Made by a program: the position numbers and the translations under genes
Source of the DNA: JBFWIL01 sp050256015
GTDB taxonomy: Bacteria > Bacteroidota > Bacteroidia > Bacteroidales > Prolixibacteraceae
Assembly: GCA_050256015.1 (NCBI GenBank)
Contig: JBFWIL010000006.1
Location: 1 to 24,292 of the forward strand
Direction of reading: 5' to 3'
DNA length: 24,292 bases
Shown: positions 1 through 6,263 of the stretch, piece after piece
Layout of the letters: each line of letters starts with the position of its first letter
Position numbering within the stretch: the first letter of the stretch is position 1
Notes under the pieces: model-generated
The model's input: the letters and a program-made list of their open reading frames with translations, nothing else
What the model was told of the DNA's origin: nothing
The model's database searches: none

Positions 1-252
1 ATAGGTCGCCGCTGTTGAAGTATACCCGTCTCCGTCAACAAATATCCCGATCGTGCTGTTGTTACTAAAACTTTCACCTGTCACAACAGACCGGGTGGAA
101 ACGTCGCTGCTGATACCCGCTATGGTTGCCGTAATCTTCAGCTCCCCGGTTGAATTTTCCTCACCGGGATGGTCGTCTTCTGAACACCCTGCCCCGAAGA
201 TGATGATTGCCGCCAGGGCAGTCATTAATAAATAAATTTTTCCCTTCTTCAT
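1..252 (-). CDS. Fimbrillin-like lipoprotein, N-terminal part (cut by window edge)
   Basis: An open frame starts with ATG at 252 and runs without a stop to base 1, giving 84 codons, so the gene continues beyond the window. The N-terminus has a short basic start, a hydrophobic core and a lipobox ending FGAGC (Cys23), followed by acidic SEDD, so it should be a lipid-anchored envelope protein. It shares a pattern with the neighbour at 262-1215: STGEL, then ITA, then TRSVVT, then NSTIG and VD, in the same order and spacing. That makes it a tandem paralogue. The fimbrillin-like family (Mfa/FimA type) supplies pilus subunits or surface adhesins. Only 9 bases separate the neighbour's stop from this start, so the two are probably co-transcribed. 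Which subunit it is cannot be told from the N-terminus. Confidence 0.8.
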   Translation of the reverse strand, partial: MKKGKIYLLMTALAAIIIFGAGCSEDDHPGEENSTGELKITATIAGISSDVSTRSVVTGESFSNNSTIGIFVDGDGYTSTAATY

Positions 253-261
253 CTGTCATTT

Positions 262-1215
262 CTAACTAACGGTAACGTCTGTGGACGATCCGGCTGTCCA
301 ATCCGTAATGGTTACTGTGCCGAGGGTAAGCTCTCCGCTGTTTACTGTTATATTATAAGTATATACGGTAGCAGCAGCCCATACGGACACTGAAGATACG
401 GGAAGAGTCGTCGAATAGGCGGAACCGTCTATGGTCATTGCAATTGTGATCTCGGAATCAGAAGAAGTATTTTCCGCCAGAGTAGCAGGCGCTACGAGAG
501 CATCGACCTCTGCAGCTGAAGTGCTTAAGGATAGCATACCGGTATATGCCAGGGTAGCCGTACCTGTAAGTCCGCTGACCGTCCCGTCTGCTATAGCCAT
601 CGTCCCGCTTCCGGTCTGGAAATAATAGGAATCGTTGGCTGCCGTAAGCGTTATATTTGTCAGACTTCCTGTTCCGGCGTAATTGCTTCCCAGGGTGATG
701 CTGAAGATAATCTTTGAAAGGGCATGCTGAAAAGTTAACGCAGCCGTACGGTTGGATTTGCTGACGCTTACAGGCGTAGCCCACAGGTAATCCGTCTGGC
801 CTGCCGCCGCAAAATCGTCTGAACTGACCACCGTGATATTCTTCGTGGAAGAACTGGTAGGATTGGTCAGTTCGTCGGCAGTAGCGGGATACCAGGCATA
901 AACTGTTGCGTCGGCGTTGATGTAAACGGATGGCGTCGGCGTAACGGAATTGCTGCCAGTGGAGACGCTGGCTGTGGAGTTAGTCGTGGGACTGTATGCT
1001 CCGGCCGCATCATCCACATAAACACCGATAGTACTGTTGGAGAAGTCAGTTACAACAGACCTGGTGGGAACGCCGCTGTTTGTCCTCTCTATGTTTGCCG
1101 TAATCTGCAATTCCCCGGTTGAATTATTTTCACCGGGTATTTCTTCATCGGAACACCCGGTTCCGAAAGCGATGACTGCCGCCATGGCGGTACCTAATAA
1201 ATAATTTTTTTTCAT
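262..1215 (-). CDS. Fimbrillin family (Mfa-like) lipoprotein
   Basis: A 317-residue secreted protein. Residues 1-20 form a lipoprotein signal peptide with the lipobox FGTGC (Cys21). The acidic residues after the cysteine (SDEE) resemble the surface-export signals described for Bacteroidota lipoproteins. The mature part is rich in Ser, Thr, Ala and Gly, as in beta-rich pilins. The early NSTIGVYVDD stretch and the C-terminal pattern YTYNITVNSGELTLGTVTIT followed by DW match my recollection of the Mfa-like fimbrillin fold. Inferred role: a fimbrial subunit or related surface adhesin. It is the first gene of a tandem pair with the paralogue at 1-252. Its start lies about 270 bases from the divergent helix-turn-helix gene at 1489. 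I see no usher or anchor genes within the window, so a full fimbria operon is not shown. Confidence 0.8.
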   Translation of the reverse strand: MKKNYLLGTAMAAVIAFGTGCSDEEIPGENNSTGELQITANIERTNSGVPTRSVVTDFSNSTIGVYVDDAAGAYSPTTNSTASVSTGSNSVTPTPSVYINADATVYAWYPATADELTNPTSSSTKNITVVSSDDFAAAGQTDYLWATPVSVSKSNRTAALTFQHALSKIIFSITLGSNYAGTGSLTNITLTAANDSYYFQTGSGTMAIADGTVSGLTGTATLAYTGMLSLSTSAAEVDALVAPATLAENTSSDSEITIAMTIDGSAYSTTLPVSSVSVWAAATVYTYNITVNSGELTLGTVTITDWTAGSSTDVTVS

Positions 1216-1314
1216 GTTCCATACTTTTGATATTCTTAAAAGTTATGATGATTGTTTTGAATCTCAGTTGGCTTATGGCTTAACCATGGAACGGAAAACT
1301 GAAAGGTTGAACCT

Positions 1315-1386
1315 TTATTGACTTCCGACTGAACAGAATACCGTCACCTTGCCATATTCCACTACAATTCTGTTTTGCTCTTCCAT
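1315..1386 (-). pseudogene. 5' stub of the small divergent DNA-binding gene (repeat copy 1)
   Basis: Reading from ATG at 1386, the first 15 codons match the intact gene at 2231-2422 (MEEQNRIVVEYGKVT). The sequence then switches to unrelated codons and stops after 23 residues. The break falls at about 1342, exactly where the duplicated block begins. This is therefore the cut 5' end of the 63-residue DNA-binding protein, left behind when the cassette was copied or partly deleted. A 23-residue product lacks the helix-turn-helix part and is unlikely to work. Confidence 0.75.
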
Positions 1387-1887
1387 TTTATTTATAAACT
1401 TTATAGCTTGTTAAAGTTTAATACATCTAATACAAATTAAAATTCAATATGCGAAACTAATAGAGATAACCCATTTTTTCAAATATTTATGAGAGAAATA
1501 TCGATGTTAAAAAAAAGAATTTTACAATATCTTAGCCTAAAGGGAATTACGAAGTATGGATTTTACAGGGAAACAGGCATTTCCAATGGCATTCTCTCCC
1601 AGAAAAATGGTTTGTCAGAAGACAATCTGTTGAGGTTTCTCTCGTATTATTCCGACATAAATTACAAATGGTTTCTGACCGGTGAAGGAGAAATATTATC
1701 TGAAAATGAAAAACAGGAGTCCCGGTCATGTAACCAGCCTCAGCAATATGATAACAGTAATGAATTGAAGATGATAAAGGATATGGCTGCTGAAAATGCG
1801 TTGCTGAAAAAGGAAAACGAAGAACTGAAAGATAAAAAAAAGATGGTTAAAAGTTATTGCTCTGATATTTCCACAGAATATTAATTA
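1342..1887. repeat. Direct repeat, copy 1 (regulator cassette)
   Basis: This block matches 2378-2931 in the same orientation. By hand alignment the copies differ by scattered substitutions, two single-base deletions upstream of the helix-turn-helix gene, and a 10-base insertion near its 3' end. The coordinate offset moves from 1036 to 1034 to 1044 accordingly. The block spans the start of the divergent small gene, the shared intergenic region and the whole helix-turn-helix gene. Sequences outside the block are unrelated between copies. Confidence 0.9.
1489..1884 (+). CDS. Phage-repressor-like helix-turn-helix regulator, copy 1
   Basis: A 131-residue protein. Residues about 8-70 form a compact helix-turn-helix domain of the CI/XRE-like kind common in Bacteroidota accessory DNA, with ITKYGFYRETGIS, the NGILSQKNGLSEDN turn and a closing WFLTGEGEIL. 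Residues about 90-118 are a charged heptad-like stretch (ENALLKKENEELKDKKK), probably a dimerising coiled coil. No peptidase domain follows, so it is a short regulator. ATG at 1489 is used because the corresponding codon is conserved in copy 2; a second ATG at 1504 is possible here but absent from copy 2. Compared with copy 2 it has Ser16 for Arg, Gly24 for Glu, Glu28 for Lys and Phe62 for Leu. Target and inducer are unknown. The fimbrillin operon is divergent to it and is a plausible target, by inference only. Confidence 0.75.
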   Translation: MREISMLKKRILQYLSLKGITKYGFYRETGISNGILSQKNGLSEDNLLRFLSYYSDINYKWFLTGEGEILSENEKQESRSCNQPQQYDNSNELKMIKDMAAENALLKKENEELKDKKKMVKSYCSDISTEY

Positions 1888-2230
1888 GATACTGTGTCAA
1901 AATCCAAATAAAAAAAATACTATTGAGTCTTCCGAAAAGTGTTTTTGTTCTTAGTTGATTAATAATCAGATATTTGTTTGTATTTGAAAATTTGTTTTGC
2001 GGTCAAATCATTTTTAACAGCAATATTGCCAAAAAAACATCCTGTCTGGTTTCGAAAATACCCGTTTTCCCATCAGTTGAGAAAATTGAGGTTGTCGGAC
2101 TGGACTCATCCCCTATGTTTTTGTAAGGACTTGATGAATTAAAAAAGTTTTTATGAATGCGGAATCCATTTTTTATGAGAGAATTGCTCAGAAACGATTG
2201 AGCTGTCTGAAATCAGTCATTGTTTTTATT
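1888..2230. other. AT-rich spacer between the two cassettes, no convincing gene
   Basis: This 343-base stretch is strongly AT-rich and unlike the flanking core genes. I see no ORF with a credible start. On the minus strand one frame stays open from 2212 to a TGA at 2003-2005 (69 codons) but has no start codon at its head. At the left end, just past the repeat boundary, the bases ACTGTGTCAAAA resemble ends of some insertion sequences, but I find no partner inverted repeat and no transposase. It may be decayed mobile DNA. Confidence 0.4.
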
Positions 2231-2422
2231 TCATTCGGATGAAACAAATCTCATTTTACGGCCATCATATTGTTTAATGGCAACCTGCCGTATTTTTTTT
2301 GCCAAAGCAGTGTTGGTTTTTCCACGCAATGCTTTGCTTACCATCGCATTTGTTACTTTAAACACATTTGCTATCTTCGTCACCTTGCCATATTCCACTA
2401 CAATTCTGTTTTGCTCTTCCAT
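2231..2422 (-). CDS. Small helix-turn-helix DNA-binding protein
   Basis: A 63-residue basic protein starting with ATG at 2422. Residues about 12-35 (GKVTKIANVFKVTNAMVSKA) read as a helix-turn-helix, followed by a basic segment with LRGKTNT and KKIRQVAIKQYDGRKM. It resembles a family of short Bacteroidota DNA-binding proteins that I recall only as hypothetical. It is divergent from the helix-turn-helix gene at 2523, with a 100-base shared intergenic region holding a 15-base palindrome. The arrangement suggests a two-regulator switch. Copy 1 of the cassette keeps only the first 15 codons of this gene. Confidence 0.7.
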   Translation of the reverse strand: MEEQNRIVVEYGKVTKIANVFKVTNAMVSKALRGKTNTALAKKIRQVAIKQYDGRKMRFVSSE

Positions 2423-2443
2423 TTTATTTATAACTTTATAGCT

Positions 2444-2458
2444 TGTTAAAGTTTAACA
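2444..2458. promoter_or_regulatory. 15-base palindrome, candidate operator of the divergent regulator pair
   Basis: TGTTAAA-G-TTTAACA is a perfect 7-1-7 palindrome in the intergenic region between the divergent small gene and the helix-turn-helix gene. It lies 22 bases from the start of the former and 65 from the latter. Copy 1 has the same element at 1409-1423 with one mismatch in the right arm (TTTAATA). Position and symmetry fit a dimeric repressor site. Binding is an inference. Confidence 0.4.
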
Positions 2459-2522
2459 CATCTAATACAAATTAAAATTTAATATGCAAAATTAATAGAG
2501 ATAACTCATTTTTCAAATATTT

Positions 2523-2909
2523 ATGAGAGAAACATTGATATTAAAAAAAAGAATTTTACAATATCTTAGACTAAAGGGAATTACGAAGTATGAGTTTTAC
2601 CGGAAAACAGGCATTTCCAATGGCATTCTCTCCCAGAAGAATGGCTTGTCAGAAGATAATCTGTTGAGGTTTCTCTCTTATTATTCCGACATAAATTACA
2701 AATGGTTGCTGACCGGTGAAGGAGAAATATTATCTGAAAATGAAAAACAGGAGTCCCGGTCATGTAACCAGCCTCAGCAATATGATAACAGTAATGAATT
2801 GAAGATGATAAAGGATCTGGCTGCTGAAAATGCGTTGCTGAAAAAGGAAAACGAAGAACTGAAAGATAAAAAAAAGATAAAAAAAGATAGAAAAAAGTTA
2901 TCGTTCTGA
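2523..2909 (+). CDS. Phage-repressor-like helix-turn-helix regulator, copy 2
   Basis: A 128-residue near-duplicate of the product at 1489-1884. The DNA-binding region (about 8-70) differs at only a few residues and reads closer to the family pattern as I remember it (KYEFYRKTG, KWLLTGEGEIL), so this may be the functional copy. The coiled-coil stretch (ELKMIKDLAAENALLKKENE) is kept. A 10-base insertion in the A-rich tract near 2875-2895 shifts the reading frame. The tail becomes KIKKDRKKLSF instead of the SDISTEY ending of copy 1, although the DNA for that ending is still present downstream in another frame. ATG at 2523 is the only good start. It probably controls the divergent small gene and itself. 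Confidence 0.75.
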   Translation: MRETLILKKRILQYLRLKGITKYEFYRKTGISNGILSQKNGLSEDNLLRFLSYYSDINYKWLLTGEGEILSENEKQESRSCNQPQQYDNSNELKMIKDLAAENALLKKENEELKDKKKIKKDRKKLSF

Positions 2910-2936
2910 TATTTCCACGGAATATTAATTATTATA

Positions 2937-3136
2937 ATGTCCCCGTCTAATACGGGAAAGGGGATAAAAGAACTGATTGAAGTATCACAATTTTATGAAA
3001 ACAAAAGAATTTTGTAATTGCCCCCGGTGTCAATACGTCTTACAAAAGTGATCAGTATTTTTGGATAAAGACCAACGGTTTTGGCCTGGCAACTTTTGGC
3101 GAACCAAGATTTGCCATGCTCGACCGCGAACAGTAA
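2937..3136 (+). pseudogene. Degenerate coding remnant, 3' end of an unidentified gene
   Basis: Two open pieces lie in overlapping frames. The first, 2937-3017, reads MSPSNTGKGIKELIEVSQFY and six more residues to a stop. The second, 2999-3136, follows directly after a TGA and has no start. It encodes 45 residues including APGVNTSYKSDQYFWIKTNG and ends FAMLDREQ at TAA. The second piece has protein-like composition (aromatic, glycine and charged residues well spread), and the two frames could be joined by one frameshift near 3000-3020. It begins right after the end of repeat copy 2. I do not recognise the family. I read it as the tail of a gene lost to a deletion. Confidence 0.4.
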
Positions 3137-3164
3137 AAAGAAACAGCGCATCAAAAACGTTGAG

Positions 3165-3707
3165 CTACTTCAGCAGTTTTGAAATGGCTTTGAATTCGGG
3201 AGTTTTTGAACTGCGGGTCAGCTCGAACAAGATGGATTCGCAGGAAGTCATTAAAATGCCTTCATGAAGGAACCGCTCTGTTGCCAGGTCAGTGCTGTGC
3301 CTGCTGCGTGAGGAGACACAGTCCATGACCACTACCGGGATATAACCGGCTTCTTTCAGGTCTACGGCCGTTTGAAGGACACAGATATGGCTTTCAATGC
3401 CGCAAAGAATCACCTTTTTTGCTTCCGCTTTTTTCAATGCTGCCATGACGGTTTCCTCATCCAGACAGCTAAAGGCCCGTTTTTCAAAGGGACAGAAATT
3501 TTTGATTGCCGAGCGGACCGGGTCGACGGTTTCACCCAGCCCTTTGCTGTACTGCTGGGTTACTATCAGCGGAATGCCCAGTTCCTGCAGCCCTTCGATT
3601 AATATTTTGCTTTGGCTTAATAGTGCTTCCTGTCCTTTCATCACAGGCACCAGTTTTTCCTGGAGGTCAATGACCAGAGCTGCCGTGTTTTCCTTTGTAA
3701 TGCGCAT
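3165..3707 (-). CDS. Isochorismatase-family cysteine hydrolase
   Basis: A 180-residue protein of the isochorismatase/nicotinamidase-like superfamily. It has the three expected catalytic positions: Asp14 in LVIDLQEK, Lys76 in PFEKRAFS, and Cys109 in LCGIESHICV, which also carries the usual non-proline cis-peptide neighbourhood. Length and layout fit the small single-domain members (YcaC-like), which are cytoplasmic hydrolases acting on amides or related bonds. Substrate cannot be told from the sequence. It lies 18 bases downstream of the sugar-phosphate isomerase gene and is probably co-transcribed from the promoter at 4394-4424. No isochorismate or siderophore genes are nearby, so the real substrate is likely something else. 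Confidence 0.88.
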   Translation of the reverse strand: MRITKENTAALVIDLQEKLVPVMKGQEALLSQSKILIEGLQELGIPLIVTQQYSKGLGETVDPVRSAIKNFCPFEKRAFSCLDEETVMAALKKAEAKKVILCGIESHICVLQTAVDLKEAGYIPVVVMDCVSSRSRHSTDLATERFLHEGILMTSCESILFELTRSSKTPEFKAISKLLK

Positions 3708-3725
3708 GGGTAATTGTGTTGTATT

Positions 3726-4370
3726 TTACCTGTTCTTTTCTTGTTGCCTGCCTTGTACCGCATGCTGATTGCGGGCCTGATTACGGGATTTGTCTCCCAG
3801 GTAGCCGCCGTGATGCCTTTTGGCATAATCTTCGCTGGTAAAGCCGATCTTTTTCATCATCAAAACCACCAGCACATCGCCGATCACGGTCATGGTCGTT
3901 GTGGAAGTACTGGGAGTTAAACCCAGAATGCAGACTTCTTTCGGATTTCCGGTATACAAAACCGCATCGGCCATTTTAGCCAGTTCGCTTTCCGGATTAC
4001 CCGTGATGACAATGATGGGCAGGTTTTTATACAGTTTGTCGGCAAGTTCAACCAGTTCCAGAATCTCCCGTGTTTTTCCGGAGTTGGATACCAGCAGCAG
4101 CAGATCGTCAGGCTGAATAACTCCCAGGTCTCCGTGCTGGGCATCACTGGGATGCAGGAAAACGGCCGGGGTGCCTGTTGAACTGAAGGTGGTGGCAATG
4201 TTCAGGGCAATTTGTCCGGCCTTTCCCATGCCACTGGCTACCAGCTTCCCGGATAACTGATGTACTTGTTTGTGGATCAGTTCCACGGCTTTGCCGTATT
4301 GATCGGATACAGGAATGTTGGCAATGGCTGCCGCCTCATGCCCGATCACTTGCTTAACGTCTTCTGTCAT
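3726..4370 (-). CDS. kdsD: KpsF/GutQ-type SIS-domain sugar-phosphate isomerase (probable arabinose 5-phosphate isomerase)
   Basis: A 214-residue SIS-domain protein. Motifs in order: SGMGKAG (46-52), the family signature FLHPSDAQHGDLG (71-83), SNSGKTREI (95-103) and PTSTTT (153-159) in the sugar-phosphate site, then AKRHHGGYLG (183-192), the catalytic-histidine region in this family. These point to D-arabinose 5-phosphate isomerase, which turns ribulose 5-phosphate into the precursor of Kdo for lipopolysaccharide. It has no CBS pair, as in the SIS-only enzymes known from Bacteroides. The last 20 or so residues form an Arg/Gln/Asn-rich tail that looks disordered. It is first in an operon with the hydrolase at 3165-3707. 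Confidence 0.85.
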   Translation of the reverse strand: MTEDVKQVIGHEAAAIANIPVSDQYGKAVELIHKQVHQLSGKLVASGMGKAGQIALNIATTFSSTGTPAVFLHPSDAQHGDLGVIQPDDLLLLVSNSGKTREILELVELADKLYKNLPIIVITGNPESELAKMADAVLYTGNPKEVCILGLTPSTSTTTMTVIGDVLVVLMMKKIGFTSEDYAKRHHGGYLGDKSRNQARNQHAVQGRQQEKNR

Positions 4371-4393
4371 GGCTGTATGCTTTAAACAAACTG

Positions 4394-4424
4394 CAAAACT
4401 ACTTTATTTTTTCAGGAATTCAAT
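4394..4424 (-). promoter_or_regulatory. Bacteroidota-type promoter of the isomerase operon
   Basis: Read on the minus strand, ATTG (4424-4421, one off the TTTG -33 consensus) is followed after 19 bases by TAGTTTTG (4401-4394), a full match to the TAnnTTTG -7 box. The start codon at 4370 is 23 bases downstream, giving a short leader. This is the best-spaced promoter seen in the window. Confidence 0.6.
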
Positions 4425-4626
4425 GCATTTGGAAATGTTTAAACCGGTTATTGCGCTTGTAACCCGATGTTGCTTCGTTTCAGGGGAAAGCGCTTGCCGG
4501 CCGGAAACGGTTTCCACCTCGGGGAAAAACCTGGCGGGATTGTCCTTACGGGCAGCCTTTTGTTGGTCAGCACAAAATCGATATTAATGAAATGGTCTTC
4601 CCGTTGTCTTCCAAGCCTGAAAAAAA

Positions 4627-6249
4627 TCAGTTGTTCCGGCTATGAATTTTCAGCTTTTGACCGGGTTTGATCCGGTTGCCGTTGCCCATGTTGTTAAGTT
4701 TTATGATGTCGGTGTTGGAAACCCCGGGGAATTTTTTGGCAATGGACCATAGCGTATCTCCGCTTTTTACCGTGTAGTACACAAATTCCCCGTCATATTC
4801 CGGTTGCATGGCTGTCGAAGCCGTTACCTGTGTATCGGGCACCGGGCGTTTCCGGGCATGTTGTTGCTTCTGGCTGAAACTCATGTCGTTTACAGAAAGG
4901 TAAAAGTCTGAATATGCTTTAGGTACATAAATAACCAGTTTTTGTCCGGCCCGGATCAGATTCCGGCGTATATTGTTCCAGTAACGGAGGTCGCTGACCC
5001 GAACATGAAACCATTCGGAAATAAAGCCCAGGTTGTCTCCTTCTTTAACCGTGTAGCTTATCCGGGCTTTCCCGTTTATTTCAGCAGGATGATAGGTTTG
5101 TCCGTGCGGAACCCGGATTTCATTGTTCGGAAAGAGTTTTTCCCTGTTCCATGCAAATATCTGTTTCTCATAATCGATGAAATTTCCCGTTTGCTCCACG
5201 GGGATACGCAGGGGATATGGTTTATCTGCCCTTCCGGGAATGATATTCATACGATACTGGGGGTTCAGCGCCTTCAGTTCCTCCAGGGGAATATCCAATA
5301 CCTCGGAAACCTGTTTAAAATGAAGGTAATCGTGTATGCGTATGGTATCCGTAACAACCGGAAAATCGGGATACTGCGGGCTCAGCTGATGGGCATGGTA
5401 ATGGTTCATGACATAGGCAGCTGCAATGAATGCCGGAACGTACCCCCGGGTTTCCCTTGGCAGCCGGTAATAAATGCTCCAGTAATTGCGTTTCCCTCCG
5501 GACCGGCGTATGGCTTTGTTCACATTGCCCGGTCCGCAGTTGTAGGCTGCAATAACCAGGTGCCAGTCTTTGTATATTTTATACAGATCATGCAGGTATC
5601 TGACCGCTGCTTCGGTCGATTTGACCGGATCGCGGCGTTCATCCACAAAGGTGCCGATCTCCAGCTTGTACATCTTCCCGGTACCGTACATAAATTGCCA
5701 GAGTCCGACCGCATTCGCCCTGGACCTGGCGTTGGGATTCAGGGCTGATTCAATTATGGGCAGGTATTTTAACTCCATGGGCAGGTTGTATTTGTCCAGC
5801 TGCTCTTCAATGATGGGGAAATAATAAGCCGAAAGTCCCAGGATCAACTCTGTCAGTCCACGCTGTTTCCGGGTGTATAGTTCAATAAAATTCCTGACCG
5901 TTTTGTTGAAGGATAAGTCTATATACGATTCTATGGATTGCAGGCGCCCGATGTATACCGAATCCGGAAGTGAGGCCGTGGTGTCTTGTGCGGCTGTATC
6001 GGGTATGCTTGCCGGGGGAAAACTGTTCCGGATGTACCAGGAACTGATAAGACTGTCCAGCTGTTCCGAGAAGAGGTCGTTCAGGTTCTCATCGGGACGG
6101 GCATAAACGGCTTCGTAGCCGTGGATGGTGTCGAGCGCCACGACTTCAATCCGTTTGATCTGCCTGAGCGTTCCCTTGCCCAGGGGACTTGCACTAAGCT
6201 GGCCTGCCAGACCGAGAACAAACACGATTAACAGGGGTATATTCCTCAT
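4627..6249 (-). CDS. mltD: Membrane-bound lytic murein transglycosylase with LysM domains (MltD-like)
   Basis: A 540-residue exported wall enzyme. Residues 1-20 are a signal peptide with a hydrophobic core. The SLT lysozyme-like domain spans about 140-270. The catalytic glutamate is Glu167 in PIIESALNPNA, followed by the GLWQF motif (182-186), AAYNCGPGNVNKA (234-246) and RGYVPAFIAA (268-277). Two clear LysM domains follow: 399-442 (YTVKEGDNLGFIS) and 491-536 (YYTVKSGDTLWSIAKKF); 303-350 looks like a weaker third. The enzyme cleaves glycan strands to 1,6-anhydro-muropeptides in the periplasm, with the LysM units binding peptidoglycan. It is the last gene of the parA-parB-DUF5683-mltD run, 14 bases after the DUF5683 gene. 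Confidence 0.93.
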   Translation of the reverse strand: MRNIPLLIVFVLGLAGQLSASPLGKGTLRQIKRIEVVALDTIHGYEAVYARPDENLNDLFSEQLDSLISSWYIRNSFPPASIPDTAAQDTTASLPDSVYIGRLQSIESYIDLSFNKTVRNFIELYTRKQRGLTELILGLSAYYFPIIEEQLDKYNLPMELKYLPIIESALNPNARSRANAVGLWQFMYGTGKMYKLEIGTFVDERRDPVKSTEAAVRYLHDLYKIYKDWHLVIAAYNCGPGNVNKAIRRSGGKRNYWSIYYRLPRETRGYVPAFIAAAYVMNHYHAHQLSPQYPDFPVVTDTIRIHDYLHFKQVSEVLDIPLEELKALNPQYRMNIIPGRADKPYPLRIPVEQTGNFIDYEKQIFAWNREKLFPNNEIRVPHGQTYHPAEINGKARISYTVKEGDNLGFISEWFHVRVSDLRYWNNIRRNLIRAGQKLVIYVPKAYSDFYLSVNDMSFSQKQQHARKRPVPDTQVTASTAMQPEYDGEFVYYTVKSGDTLWSIAKKFPGVSNTDIIKLNNMGNGNRIKPGQKLKIHSRNN

Positions 6250-6263
6250 GTCTTTTTTCCTTT

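Larger units (their letters stand above)
2378..2931. repeat. Direct repeat, copy 2 (regulator cassette)
   Basis: Second copy of the block at 1342-1887. It begins inside the intact small gene (its first 15 codons) and ends just after the TTAATTA that follows the original 3' end of the helix-turn-helix gene. Here the small gene continues past the left boundary of the repeat, whereas in copy 1 it is cut, so copy 2 is nearer the ancestral form at that end. Confidence 0.9.

Noticed and set aside
1888..1910. Insertion sequence ending at ACTGTGTCAAAA
   Set aside because: No partner inverted repeat, target duplication or transposase was found, so I do not call a mobile element.
3165..3707. Siderophore (isochorismate) pathway
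   Set aside because: The superfamily is broad, and no ent- or dhb-type gene lies nearby.
4942..5748. 268-codon open frame on the plus strand inside mltD
   Set aside because: It is antisense to the transglycosylase and has no family likeness; a shadow of codon use.
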